64,000 bases of DNA from Streptomyces sp. NBC_00663 (GCF_036226885.1 NZ_CP109027.1:6324001-6388000); one strand, 5' to 3'; shown: positions 35,524 to 44,286, numbered from the stretch's first letter. The notes: a model not told the origin generated them from the sequence alone. A program made the numbers and translations.

Positions 35524-36146
35524 GCAGCGCGACCCTCCTCCTCGCCCGTCACGGCCAGACCGTCTGGCACGCCGAGAACCGCTACGCAGGTGTCAGCGAC
35601 ATCGCCCTCACCGACGAGGGCCGCGCCCAGGCCGAGGCGCTCGGACGCTGGGCCGCCGCGCACCCCGTGCACGCGATCTGGACGTCCACGGTCTCCCGGG
35701 CCATCGCCACCGCCGCCCCCGCCTGCCGCGCCCTCGGCCTCACCTCCCACCCCGAACCCGCCCTGCGCGAATGCGACTTCGGGGTCGTGGAGGGCCGCAC
35801 GCTCGCCGAGTTCGCCACGGAGAACCCGGCCGCCGCGCAGGCGTTCCGCACCGACCCCGTGGCCCACCCGTTCCCCGGCGCCGAGGACCCGAAGGAGGCG
35901 GCGGAGCGCGGCACCGAGGCCCTCCGCCGCATCGCACGGGCCCACCCCGGCGAACGGGTCCTCGTCGTCGCCCACAACACCCTGCTGCGCCTGGTCCTGT
36001 GCGAGCTGCTGTCCGTCCCGCTCGGCGAGTACCGGCGGGTCTTCCCGCGGTTGCGCAACGCGGCGGTCAGCGAACTCCGCGTGACCGCAGAGGGTTCCGC
36101 CGCACTTCTCTCCCTCAATGTGCCGTGCGACCTGCACCTTCCGTAG
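35520..36146 (+). CDS. Histidine phosphatase family protein (phosphoglycerate mutase-like)
   Basis: 208 residues starting inside the kinase stop (ATGA). The catalytic RHG motif is LLARHGQTVW (His11), the second Arg is in STVSRAIATA, the acidic residue in LRECDFGVVEG, and the second catalytic His in VVAHNTLLR. Members remove phosphate from sugar phosphates and other substrates. Being coupled to a sugar kinase, it may trim an over-phosphorylated or dead-end product; that is inference. Confidence 0.9.
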   Translation: MSSATLLLARHGQTVWHAENRYAGVSDIALTDEGRAQAEALGRWAAAHPVHAIWTSTVSRAIATAAPACRALGLTSHPEPALRECDFGVVEGRTLAEFATENPAAAQAFRTDPVAHPFPGAEDPKEAAERGTEALRRIARAHPGERVLVVAHNTLLRLVLCELLSVPLGEYRRVFPRLRNAAVSELRVTAEGSAALLSLNVPCDLHLP

Positions 36147-36158
36147 CACCATGGGCAC

Positions 36159-36935
36159 ATGACGGAGATCGACACCTCGGTACCCCATTCGGCCCGCATC
36201 TGGAACTACTGGCTCGGCGGCAAGGACAACTACCCGGTCGACGAGGCGGCGGGTGACGCGTACACCGCCGTCTTCCCCGGCATCGTCACCATCGCCCGCA
36301 GCAGCCGCGCCTTTCTCGGCCGCAGCATCCGGTACCTGGTGCAGGAGGCGGGCGTACGTCAGTTCCTGGACGTCGGCACCGGCCTGCCGACCGTCGACAA
36401 CACCCATGAGGTCGCCCAGCGGATCGCCCCCGAGTCGAGGATCGTCTACGTCGACAACGACCCGCTCGTCCTGACCCACGCCCGCGCCCTGCTCACCTCC
36501 ACCGCGGAGGGTGTGACGGCGTACGAGGACCTGAGTCTGTACGAGCCGGAGCGCATCCTGGACCAGGCGGGCAAGACCCTCGACCTCTCCCGGCCCACCG
36601 CCCTGATCCTCAGCGGCATCCTCGGCCATGTGGCCGACTACGACCTGGGCCGGGACCTCGTCGCCCGCCTCCTCGCGGGCCTGCCCTCGGGCAGTTACCT
36701 CTGTGTCAACGACGGCTCCCGCGGCACCGACCCGGACTACGAGCAGGCCCAGGACGGCTACAACGAGACCGGTGCCGTCCCGTACTTCCTGCGCCCGGTC
36801 GAGCAGATCACCGCGTACTTCGAGGGACTGGAACTGGTGGACCCGGGTGTCGTCTCGGTGCCGCTGTGGCGCCCGGACGCCGGCACCCGCCCGGAGCCGA
36901 TCGGCCAGCACGGCGGCGTGGGCCGCAAGCCGTAG
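36159..36935 (+). CDS. SAM-dependent methyltransferase, DUF574 (Methyltransf_19) family
   Basis: 258 residues. The opening SARIWNYWLGGKDNYPVDEAAGD (read as ARIWNYWLGGKDNY) and the motif I-like FLDVGTGLPT are diagnostic of the actinomycete DUF574 methyltransferases, which occur in many copies in Streptomyces. IVYVDNDPLVLTHARALL is motif II. Substrates of the family are unknown. The ribosome site before the ATG is weak. A strong terminator follows. Confidence 0.9.
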   Translation: MTEIDTSVPHSARIWNYWLGGKDNYPVDEAAGDAYTAVFPGIVTIARSSRAFLGRSIRYLVQEAGVRQFLDVGTGLPTVDNTHEVAQRIAPESRIVYVDNDPLVLTHARALLTSTAEGVTAYEDLSLYEPERILDQAGKTLDLSRPTALILSGILGHVADYDLGRDLVARLLAGLPSGSYLCVNDGSRGTDPDYEQAQDGYNETGAVPYFLRPVEQITAYFEGLELVDPGVVSVPLWRPDAGTRPEPIGQHGGVGRKP

Positions 36936-36951
36936 CAGCCGACCCGCACGA

Positions 36952-36988
36952 GGAAGCCCCCGCGAGTCATGTCCTCGCGGGGGCTTCC
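36952..36988. terminator. Strong hairpin terminator after methyltransferase gene
   Basis: A perfect 15-bp stem (GGAAGCCCCCGCGAG and its complement) with a 7-nt loop lies between the methyltransferase and superoxide dismutase genes, which converge, so it can act on both strands. Confidence 0.85.
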
Positions 36989-37052
36989 GTCACTGCGCCT
37001 GCCACGTGAAGGGTGAGAAGACGATCACGAGCAGGACGTATTCATACACCCC

Positions 37053-37703
37053 TCACGGCGCGAGCAGCAGCACATCCGCCCGGGACCTGGCCGCCTCGTA
37101 ACGCCGGGCCACGTCCTGCCAGTTGACGACGGCCCACATGGCGTCGATGAAGTCGACCTTCTGGTTCCTGTACTGGAGGTAGAAGGCGTGCTCCCAGGCG
37201 TCGAAGACCAGGATCGGCACGGAGCCCTGGCCGACGTTGCCCTGGTGGTCGTAGACCTGCTCGACGACGAGCCGCCCGCTGAGCGGCTCGTGGGCCAGCA
37301 CGCCCCAGCCGGATCCCTGGGTGGTCGCGGCGGCCTTGGTGAGCTGCGCCTTGAACCCGGCGAACGAACCGAACGACTCGGCGATCGCCTCGGCGAGGTC
37401 GCCCACGCCGTCGGCCGCGAGCGGCTCACCGCCTCCGCCGTCCTTCGGGCCGGTCATGTTCCGCCAGTAGATCGAGTGCAGGATGTGCCCGGACAGATGG
37501 AAGGCCAGGCTCTTCTCCAGCCCGTTGACCGAACCCCAGGCCTCCTTGTCCCGCGCCTCCGCGAGCTGCTCCAGCGTGTCGTTGGCGCCCTTCACATACG
37601 CAGCATGGTGCTTGTCGTGGTGCAGCTCGATGATCTCGGGGCTGATCACGGGGGCGAGCGCGGCGTAGTCGTACGGCAGTTCAGGGAGCGTGTAGACGGG
37701 CAT
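37053..37703 (-). CDS. sodF: Superoxide dismutase (Fe/Mn family, SodF-like)
   Basis: 216 residues beginning MPVYTLPELPYDYAAL. The metal-site motif LHHDKHHAAYV gives His28, LHSIYW gives His76, and VFDAWEHAFYLQY gives the Asp and His of the third cluster, all as in cytoplasmic Fe/Mn superoxide dismutases. In Streptomyces this enzyme (FeSOD, SodF) is made when nickel is scarce and is replaced by nickel SodN when nickel is present. The start at ATG 37703 has GAGGGGA about 8 nt upstream. A Nur-type box lies 23-39 nt before the start. Confidence 0.95.
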   Translation of the reverse strand: MPVYTLPELPYDYAALAPVISPEIIELHHDKHHAAYVKGANDTLEQLAEARDKEAWGSVNGLEKSLAFHLSGHILHSIYWRNMTGPKDGGGGEPLAADGVGDLAEAIAESFGSFAGFKAQLTKAAATTQGSGWGVLAHEPLSGRLVVEQVYDHQGNVGQGSVPILVFDAWEHAFYLQYRNQKVDFIDAMWAVVNWQDVARRYEAARSRADVLLLAP

Positions 37704-37725
37704 GGAGGGTCCCCTCAAGAGCTTG

Positions 37726-37742
37726 TTGCAAGTAGCTTGCAA
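37726..37742. promoter_or_regulatory. Nur box (nickel-responsive operator) in the sodF promoter
   Basis: TTGCAA, a 5-bp spacer and TTGCAA form a perfect 6-5-6 inverted repeat, matching the tTGCaa-N5-ttGCAA consensus reported for the Fur-family regulator Nur of Streptomyces. It lies immediately before sodF, where Nur with nickel is known to repress sodF in S. coelicolor. Confidence 0.85.
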
Positions 37743-37759
37743 TAACAAGCTAACAGCAA

Positions 37760-37790
37760 AAAGCCCCCGTGTGGATCACGCGGGGGCTTT
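37760..37790 (-). terminator. Intrinsic terminator of the amino acid permease gene
   Basis: A 13-bp stem with one G-U pair (AAAGCCCCCGCGTG side followed by TTTTT on the minus strand) lies 18 bp after the permease stop and upstream of the sodF promoter, separating the two genes. Confidence 0.8.
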
Positions 37791-37807
37791 CGGGGGCCGG
37801 GGTCGTG

Positions 37808-39187
37808 TCAGTGCGTGGCCCGCCGGCGCTGCCACGTGTAGCCCACGGCCGCCAGCGCCACCGTCATGACCCCGGTCGAGTACAACTGCACCCGCGTGTC
37901 CGCCTCCCGCGCCATCAGCACGAAGATCCCGGCCATCCCGGCCAGCGCCACCCACGTCAGCACCGGGAACGCCCACATCCGTACCGTCAGCTTCTCCGGC
38001 GCCTCCCGCTCCAACTGCCGGCGCAGCCGCAGTTGCGAGACGGCGATGAAGATCCAGACGACCAGGATGACCGCGCCGATCATGTTGAGCAGCCAGGAGA
38101 AGACGTCGTTCGGGCGCCAGTAGCTCAGCACCACGCACACGAACCCGAACACCGAGGACACCAGCACGGCCACCCGCGGCACCCCGCCGGAGACCCGGCC
38201 CAGCGCCTTCGGCCCCTGTCCGCGCTGCACCAGCGAGTAGGCGATGCGCGAGGAGCCGTAGATGTTGGCGTTCATCGCGGACAGCAGGGCGACCAGCACG
38301 ACCACGTTCATCAGCTGACCCGCGCCCGGGATGCCGAGGGAGTCGAGGGCGGCGACGTAGGGGCCCTTGGCCGTCACGGCCGCGGAGTCCCACGGGACCA
38401 AGGTCACGATGACCGCCATCGAGCCGATGTAGAACAGCGCGATGCGCCACATGGCCGTGCGGACCGCGGTGGCCACGCCCCTCACCGGGTTCTCCGACTC
38501 CGCCGCCGCGATGGTGACCGTCTCCAGGCCGCCGTACGCGAACACGGACGCGAGGATGCCGATGACCAGGCCCTCGCTGCCGTTCGGGAGGAGTTCGCCC
38601 AGATGCGAGGCGCCCGGCGAGTCCGTGCCCGGGAGGACACCCGCGATCGCCAGCACCCCCAGCACCAGGAACAGGCTGATCGCCCCGACCTTCAGCGCCG
38701 CGAACCAGAACTCGAACTCGCCGAAGTTCTTCACGGCGGCGAGGTTCGTGGCGCAGAACACCACCATGAACAGCGCCACCCACGCCCACTCCGGTGTCCC
38801 CGGCAGCCACCCGGTCACGATCTTCGCCGCGCCGATGCCCTCCAGACCGACGGCCGTGCAGAGCAGCACCCAGAACGACCAGCCGGCGGTGAAGCCGGCC
38901 CAAGGGCCGATCGCGCGCTCGGCGTGGGCGGAGAAGGAGCCGGAAGACGGATACGCGGCCGACATCTCGCCCAGCATCCGCATCACCAGCATCACGAGGA
39001 GCCCGGAGAGGGTGTAGGCGAGGACGATCGACGGCCCGGCCGCGGCGATGCCGGCGCCGGAGCCCACGAATAGACCGGCGCCGATGACCCCGCCGAGGGC
39101 GATCATCGACAGATGGCGCTGCTTCAGGCCGTGGGAGAGGGAGGCGCCGGGCTCGGGTGGGGCCTGGGCGGGGGTGGTGCTGGGCAT
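37808..39187 (-). CDS. Amino acid permease (APC superfamily, GABA permease-like), copy 1
   Basis: 459 residues from ATG 39187 with about 12 membrane segments. It opens with RHLSMIALGGVIGAGLFVGSG, the conserved unwound helix 1 motif, and SENPVRGV in the loop after helix 6 is typical of the amino acid transporter (AAT) family. The ribosome site is weak; a GTG at 39229 extends the frame but has none either. Substrate unknown, probably a neutral or gamma-amino acid. A close paralogue is at 51036. Terminator downstream. Confidence 0.9.
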   Translation of the reverse strand: MPSTTPAQAPPEPGASLSHGLKQRHLSMIALGGVIGAGLFVGSGAGIAAAGPSIVLAYTLSGLLVMLVMRMLGEMSAAYPSSGSFSAHAERAIGPWAGFTAGWSFWVLLCTAVGLEGIGAAKIVTGWLPGTPEWAWVALFMVVFCATNLAAVKNFGEFEFWFAALKVGAISLFLVLGVLAIAGVLPGTDSPGASHLGELLPNGSEGLVIGILASVFAYGGLETVTIAAAESENPVRGVATAVRTAMWRIALFYIGSMAVIVTLVPWDSAAVTAKGPYVAALDSLGIPGAGQLMNVVVLVALLSAMNANIYGSSRIAYSLVQRGQGPKALGRVSGGVPRVAVLVSSVFGFVCVVLSYWRPNDVFSWLLNMIGAVILVVWIFIAVSQLRLRRQLEREAPEKLTVRMWAFPVLTWVALAGMAGIFVLMAREADTRVQLYSTGVMTVALAAVGYTWQRRRATH

Positions 39188-39234
39188 GAGAGCGATGGGT
39201 CCAGTACATGAGACGGCAAAAACGCCCACAGTCT

Positions 39235-39268
39235 GGGCAGCCTCTCCGCTCAGAAGGAGAGACTGCCC
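39235..39268 (-). terminator. Hairpin at the end of the organosulfur operon
   Basis: A 13-bp stem with one mismatch (GGGCAGCCTCTCC against GGAGAGACTGCCC), 8-nt loop, followed on the minus strand by TTTTT. It lies 32 bp after the tauD-type stop. Confidence 0.75.
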
Positions 39269-39299
39269 ACTATGCGGACACCGTCCGCACGGGCCGTGA

Positions 39300-40190
39300 C
39301 TACGCCGCCACGCTCGTGTAGTGCGAGGCGTCGCCCTCCACCGAGTAGCTCTCCTTGCCCTCGATGCCGACCGGGATGTCCCCGGCGACGGTCACCCGGT
39401 GCAGGCGGCGGGCCTGGCGGTCGTAGTTGTCGACGGCGTAGTGCTGGGTGATGCGGTTGTCGAAGAGGACCAGCTGGTTCGGCGACCAGCGGTGGCGCAG
39501 GATGTGCTCCGGCTTGACGACGTACGACTGGAGCAGGTCGAGCAGCGTGCGCGACTCGGTCACCGACAGGCCCACGATGCGCTGCGCGAACCCGCCGATG
39601 AACAGGCCGCGTTCACCGGTGAGCGGATGGACGCGGACCACCGGGTGGGCGGTGCGGTACTTGATCGAGGTGAACCGGGCACGCTGGGCGGCCTTCTTCT
39701 CGTCGATGTCCTCCGCCGGTACGGCGTAGTCGTAGTCGTTGGTGTGCTCGGCCCACAGCGTGTCCGCCAGTTGCCTGAGCGGGTCCGGCAGACTCCGGTA
39801 CGCCGCCGCCGAGTTGGTGATCAGCGTCTCGCCGCCGTACGGCGGGAGCGTGATGCTGCGCAGGGTGCTGGCCTGCGGCGGGTTGAGGACGAAGGTGACG
39901 TCCGTGTGCCAGTGGCTGGCGCTGCCCTGCTCGCTGTCGACGGGCAGCACGTTCGCGGCGCCCTCGACGGCGGGGACGGTCGGGTGGGCGGTGGTGAGGT
40001 CGCCGAAGTGGCGGGCGAAGGCCTGCTGGCCCTCGTCGTCGAGATCGACGTCGTCGAAGACGAGCGCCTTGTGGAGGTTGAGGGCCTCACGGAGGGCGGC
40101 GACGGTCTCGCCGTCCAGCGGCTTGGAGATGTCCACGCCGGAGACCTGGGCGCCGATGTGGGCGGTGACCTTGCGGATGTCGAGCGTCAT
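39300..40190 (-). CDS. TauD/TfdA family alpha-ketoglutarate-dependent dioxygenase
   Basis: 296 residues. The iron ligands are the H-x-D in HWHTDVTF and the distal His in RITQHYAVDNY, with the oxoglutarate-binding Arg in DRQARRLHRVTV. TauD-type enzymes hydroxylate the carbon next to a sulfonate or sulfate, releasing sulfite or sulfate. It is last in the operon with a flavin monooxygenase and SsuABC, so release of sulfur from taurine, other sulfonates or alkyl sulfates is likely. AAGGA lies about 9 nt before the ATG. Confidence 0.9.
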   Translation of the reverse strand: MTLDIRKVTAHIGAQVSGVDISKPLDGETVAALREALNLHKALVFDDVDLDDEGQQAFARHFGDLTTAHPTVPAVEGAANVLPVDSEQGSASHWHTDVTFVLNPPQASTLRSITLPPYGGETLITNSAAAYRSLPDPLRQLADTLWAEHTNDYDYAVPAEDIDEKKAAQRARFTSIKYRTAHPVVRVHPLTGERGLFIGGFAQRIVGLSVTESRTLLDLLQSYVVKPEHILRHRWSPNQLVLFDNRITQHYAVDNYDRQARRLHRVTVAGDIPVGIEGKESYSVEGDASHYTSVAA

Positions 40191-40204
40191 GAGGGTCAGT
40201 CCTT

Positions 40205-41539
40205 TCAGACCAGGGTGGCGGTGTACTGGTTGGCGGGGCGGGGGAGGCCGTAGCGCTCCCGCAGGGTGCGGCGCGGGCCGTACTCCTCGCGGAGCAGCCC
40301 GCGGGCGCGCAGGATCGGGACGACGTGGTCCACGAAGAGGTCGAGGCCGGACGGCAGCACGGCCGGCATGATGTTGAAGCCGTCGGCGGCGCCGAGCGTG
40401 AACCACCGCTCGATCGCGTCGGCGACCTGCTCGGGCGTCCCGGCGAAGGTGAGATGCCCGCGCCCGCCACCGAGCCGCCCGATCAGCTGCCGTACGGTGA
40501 GCCGCTCACGCCGGGCGAGCCCGACGACCAGCGTGTACCGGCTCTTGGCGCCCTCGACGGCGTCCTCGGAGGGCAGCCCGGCGGGAAGTTCGGCATCCAA
40601 CTCCAGGCTTCCCACGGGCAGTTGGAGCAGCCGCTCCAGATTGGCCACCCCGTGCTCGTGCACGATGTGGTCCTCCAGCTCCTGCTCCGCGGCCCGTGCC
40701 TCGGCCTCCGTCGAGCCGATGACCGGGACGATGCCGGGCAGCACCTTGAGATGCTCGGGGTCCCGGCCCGCCCGCACGACCCGGGACTTGAGGTCGGCGT
40801 AGAAGTCCTGCGCGTCCTTCAGGGTCTGCTGGGCGGTGAACACCGCCTCCGCGTACCGGGCCGCGAACGCCTTCCCGTCCTCGCTCGACCCCGCCTGCAC
40901 CAGCAGCGGGTAACCCTGCGGGGAACGCGGCACGTTGAGAGCGCCGTCCACACGGAAGTACGGCCCCTCGTGCCGGGGCGGGTGGATCTTGGTGTCGTCG
41001 CCCCAGACGCCGCTCGCCTTGTCGGCGACGATCGCGTCGTCCTCCCAGCTGTCCCAGAGCTTCAGCGCCACGTCCAGGAACTCGGAGGCCCGCGCGTACC
41101 GTTCGGCGTGCGCCGGTTCCGCGTCGAGACCGAAGTTGCGGGCGGCCTCGGCACCGGCGGTGGTGACGATGTTCCAGCCCGCCCGGCCACCGCTGATGAT
41201 GTCGAGCGAGGCGAACTTGCGGGCCAGGTTGTAGGGCGAGTTGTAGGACGTCGACGCGGTGGCGATCAGGCCGATGTGCTCGGTGGCCGTCGCCAGCGCG
41301 GTGAGCAGCGTCAGCGGCTCCAGCGCGCCCGCGGGCCGCTGGCCCACGCTGCCCCACAGCTGGGGGCTGTCGGCGAGGAAGAGCGAGTCGAAGGTGCCGC
41401 GCTCGGCGATCCGGGCCAGCCGGACGTAGTGCTCCAGCTCGACATGCGCGTACGGATCGCTCTCCGGGAGCCGCCAGGAGGCCTCGTGGTGCCCGGTGGT
41501 CATCAGGAACGCGTTCAGGTGCAGCTGTCTGGTGGTCAT
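40205..41539 (-). CDS. LLM-class flavin-dependent monooxygenase (NtaA/SnaA/DszA type)
   Basis: 444 residues, GGAGGAG 8 nt before the ATG. HLNAFLMTTGHHEASWR at the start and TLLTALATATEHIGL, SGGRAGWNIVTT (the flavin phosphate region) and GYPLLVQAGSSEDGKAFAARYA (in part) place it in the long-chain luciferase-like group that uses reduced FMN from a separate reductase. In this operon it probably cleaves organosulfur compounds (sulfones or sulfonates). No flavin reductase gene is seen in the operon. Confidence 0.9.
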   Translation of the reverse strand: MTTRQLHLNAFLMTTGHHEASWRLPESDPYAHVELEHYVRLARIAERGTFDSLFLADSPQLWGSVGQRPAGALEPLTLLTALATATEHIGLIATASTSYNSPYNLARKFASLDIISGGRAGWNIVTTAGAEAARNFGLDAEPAHAERYARASEFLDVALKLWDSWEDDAIVADKASGVWGDDTKIHPPRHEGPYFRVDGALNVPRSPQGYPLLVQAGSSEDGKAFAARYAEAVFTAQQTLKDAQDFYADLKSRVVRAGRDPEHLKVLPGIVPVIGSTEAEARAAEQELEDHIVHEHGVANLERLLQLPVGSLELDAELPAGLPSEDAVEGAKSRYTLVVGLARRERLTVRQLIGRLGGGRGHLTFAGTPEQVADAIERWFTLGAADGFNIMPAVLPSGLDLFVDHVVPILRARGLLREEYGPRRTLRERYGLPRPANQYTATLV

Positions 41540-41573
41540 GCGTGGTTCTCCTCCGTGGCGCCGGGGCCGATGG

Positions 41574-42305
41574 TCATGCGTGGTCCTCCGTCACTCCGAG
41601 CGCCTTCAGCAGCCGCTCCCGGTACTCGCCCAGCAGCGGATCGCGGTACGAGCGCGGATGCGGCGGCTCGATGGCCAGGTCGAGGCCGATCCGCCCGTCC
41701 TCCAGCACCAGCACCCGGTCCGCCAGCACGATCGCCTCGTCCACGTCGTGTGTGACCAGCAGCACCGAGGGGCGGTGCCGCTCCCACAGCTCCCGCAGCA
41801 GGACGTGCATCTTGATCCGGGTCAGCGCGTCCAGCGCCCCGAACGGCTCGTCGGCGAGCAGCAGTTCGGGCTCCCGGACCAGCGACCGGGCCAGCGCCGC
41901 CCGCTGCGCCTCCCCGCCCGACAGCTCGCTAGGCCAGGCCCGCTCCCGCCCCCCGAGCCCCACCTCTTCGAGCGCGGCCCGCCCCTTGTCCTCAGAGCCC
42001 GCGTCCGAGCCCAGCAGTACGTTGTCCAGGACCCGGCGCCAGGGCAGCAGTCGCGAGTCCTGGAAGACCACGGATATCTGCTCCGGGGCGGTGAGTCGGC
42101 CGCTGCCGGTCACCTGGTGGTCGAGGCCCGCGACGGCCCGCAGCAGCGTGCTCTTGCCGGAGCCGCTGTGCCCGAGGAGGGCGACGAACTGTCCGGCCGG
42201 GATGTCGAGGTCGACGTCGTCGAGGACGGTGCGGCCGTCGAACGACCGGGTAAGACCCCGGAGTTGTACCGCGGGGCGGGTCAGCTGCTCAGTGTGCGTC
42301 GCCAT
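41574..42305 (-). CDS. ssuB: Sulfonate/taurine ABC transporter ATP-binding protein
   Basis: 243 residues. Walker A GHSGSGKST, signature LSGGEAQR, Walker B LLLADEPFGALD and VTHDVDEA are intact. AAAGGAGGG lies about 8 nt before the ATG. It overlaps the permease gene by 25 bp. The pattern matches SsuB/TauB/NrtD ATPases, and the neighbours fix it as sulfonate-type. Confidence 0.92.
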   Translation of the reverse strand: MATHTEQLTRPAVQLRGLTRSFDGRTVLDDVDLDIPAGQFVALLGHSGSGKSTLLRAVAGLDHQVTGSGRLTAPEQISVVFQDSRLLPWRRVLDNVLLGSDAGSEDKGRAALEEVGLGGRERAWPSELSGGEAQRAALARSLVREPELLLADEPFGALDALTRIKMHVLLRELWERHRPSVLLVTHDVDEAIVLADRVLVLEDGRIGLDLAIEPPHPRSYRDPLLGEYRERLLKALGVTEDHA

Positions 42306-43126
42306 GACAGCACCCTCCTTTCGATGAGGCGGACCGCGCTGTCGGAGACGAGGCCGAAGACGCCGTAGACGACGAGGCCGACGAGGATGACGTCCGACTG
42401 GCCGTAGTTCTGGGCCTGGAACATCAGATAGCCGAGGCCGCTGGTGGCGTTGATCTGTTCCAGCACGACCAGGCCGAGCCAGGAGCCGGTGACGCCGAGC
42501 CGGAGTCCCACGAAGAATCCGGGCAGCGCGCCGGGGATGACGATCTGCCGGACGAACTGGAACCGGTTCAGCCCCTGCACCTCGGCGAGTTCGACGAACC
42601 GGCTGTCGATGCCGGACAGCGCGGCATGGGTGTTGAGATAGATCGGGATGTAGACGACGATCGCGATGATGGCGATCTTGAAGGTCTCACCGATGCCCAG
42701 CCAGAGGATGAACAGCGGGATCAGACCGAGGGTGGGGATCGCCCGGTTGAGGCTCACCGTCCCGTCGATCAGCGCCTCCCCGACCCGGCTGAGCCCGGAC
42801 GCCAGCGCCAGCGCGACCCCGGCGACCAGCCCGATCGCGAAGCCGGAGGCGGCCCGCTGGAGCGAGGTCAGGATGTCGCCCCGCAGGGTGCCGTCGGTCC
42901 ACAGATGGGCGCCGGTCTCCACGACCGTCCAGGGCGCCGGGATCGCCGCCGGGTCCAGCCGGCCCGCGGCCGAGGCGGCGGCCCACAGGGCGAGCACCAG
43001 GGCGGGGCCGACAAGGCGGGCGGCGGGCAGCCGCCTGCCGGGGGAGAGACTCCGACGCCTGCGCGGTACGGTCTCCGGGGCTTCCGCGACGACCGGAGCC
43101 GTCGCCGTCGTGGTCGCGGCGCTCAC
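42281..43126 (-). CDS. ssuC: Sulfonate/taurine ABC transporter permease
   Basis: 281 residues from GTG 43126, with GAGGAG 8 nt upstream, overlapping the ssuA stop (GTGA). After a basic N-terminal tail (RRRRSLSPGRRLP) come six membrane segments and the permease loop FVELAEVQGLNRFQFVRQIVIPGALPG (in part ELAEVQGLNR, VIPGALPG). It resembles SsuC/TauC. The start inside the longer open frame was chosen on the coupled GTGA and the ribosome site. Confidence 0.9.
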   Translation of the reverse strand: MSAATTTATAPVVAEAPETVPRRRRSLSPGRRLPAARLVGPALVLALWAAASAAGRLDPAAIPAPWTVVETGAHLWTDGTLRGDILTSLQRAASGFAIGLVAGVALALASGLSRVGEALIDGTVSLNRAIPTLGLIPLFILWLGIGETFKIAIIAIVVYIPIYLNTHAALSGIDSRFVELAEVQGLNRFQFVRQIVIPGALPGFFVGLRLGVTGSWLGLVVLEQINATSGLGYLMFQAQNYGQSDVILVGLVVYGVFGLVSDSAVRLIERRVLSWRRTLSS

Positions 43127-44190
43127 TTGCGATACTCCTCTGCTACGGACTTCGCGGCGATGCCCTCGAAGCGGTGGTCGAACAGCGAGGCCACGTCGAA
43201 CTTCTTCACGAAGCCGCCCTCCGCGAGCAGGTCGGCGGTCTCCTGCTCCCACTTGATGGCCTCGGCCCAACTCGGCGGGAACAGCGGCTTGTTGGCGAGC
43301 GCCGTGATCCCCTGGGCCTGCGCGAGGGTCAGGTTCTGCGTCTTGACGTAGAACTCCTCGTTCCAGACGTCGGGGTGCTCGTACGCCCAGACCTGGCCCT
43401 TCGCCCAGTACGGGATGTACGCGGCGACCGCGGCGGCCTTCGCCTCGTCGTTCAGCACGGAGACCGGCGCCCACAGCAGGTTGAGCAGGTCGACCACGTC
43501 CGTGGTGATGCCCCGGGCGCCCTTCGCCTCGTACTGCGCGAGGTAGGCGGGCGACTGGGTATTGGCGAGCGGGGCGATGTCCACCTGGCCCGACTGGAGG
43601 GCGGTGAGGAACTGGTTGCTGGTCAGCGGGACCAGCTTCACGTCGTCGTAGGCGAGTCCCGCCTTCTTCAACGCCCGCAGCAGCACGACCCCTTGGGCCT
43701 GCCCCTGGGAGAAGGCGAGCTTCTTGCCCCGGAAGTCCTCGACCGTCCGGATGTCGCTGCCGGGCTTGGTGGCGAAGATGTAGTTGGGCTTGCGGGTGAT
43801 GTTGATCGCGACGATCTTCGCGTCGAAGCCCTGGTAGTGCGCCTGGATCGGCGGAATACCCGCGTTGTTGGCGAGGTCCAGGGACTTGGCACGGAAGGCG
43901 TTGATCACATCGGGGCCGGCCCCGATGTTCACCCAGCTGGACACCTTGAACGGCAGCTCACCCAACTTGGCGAGTCTGAACTGGAGTTGCTGGGCGCCCA
44001 AGTAGGTGGCGACCTTCAGGGCCGTCCCGGCCGGAACCTTGTCGGCGAGCGGCGCCCTCGACGCGCCCTCGCCGCCGGTGGCGGCACTGGACTCGGCGCA
44101 GCCGCTCAGCCCCGCGACACCGGCCGCGGCACCGAGGACGGAGGTGAGGAAGAGTCGCCGGTCTATGCCGGACGTACGCGAAAAGGGCAT
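43123..44190 (-). CDS. ssuA: Aliphatic sulfonate-binding lipoprotein
   Basis: 355 residues. The signal carries RR (IDRRLFLTSVLGAAAG) and lipobox LSGC, so it is lipid-anchored outside the membrane. It matches the SsuA/NrtA/TauA periplasmic-binding fold: PDVINAFRAKSLDLANNAGIPP, then RTVEDFRGKKLAFSQGQAQGVVLLRALKKAGL (in part). AGGGAG lies 8 nt before the ATG. A 19-residue leader ORF ends 96 nt upstream and probably controls the operon. Confidence 0.92.
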   Translation of the reverse strand: MPFSRTSGIDRRLFLTSVLGAAAGVAGLSGCAESSAATGGEGASRAPLADKVPAGTALKVATYLGAQQLQFRLAKLGELPFKVSSWVNIGAGPDVINAFRAKSLDLANNAGIPPIQAHYQGFDAKIVAINITRKPNYIFATKPGSDIRTVEDFRGKKLAFSQGQAQGVVLLRALKKAGLAYDDVKLVPLTSNQFLTALQSGQVDIAPLANTQSPAYLAQYEAKGARGITTDVVDLLNLLWAPVSVLNDEAKAAAVAAYIPYWAKGQVWAYEHPDVWNEEFYVKTQNLTLAQAQGITALANKPLFPPSWAEAIKWEQETADLLAEGGFVKKFDVASLFDHRFEGIAAKSVAEEYRK

Positions 44191-44286
44191 GGGAGGACTC
44201 CCTGAATTGGTGCATGGGAAACACGAAAAACACGGCGGGAAAGGAATTCACGCGGCAGAAACGAGCGCGTCACACGGGGCAGCGTG

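Noticed and set aside
25279..36146. Horizontally acquired island
   Set aside because: No integrase, tRNA target, direct repeats or shift in codon use; it reads like native Streptomyces sequence.
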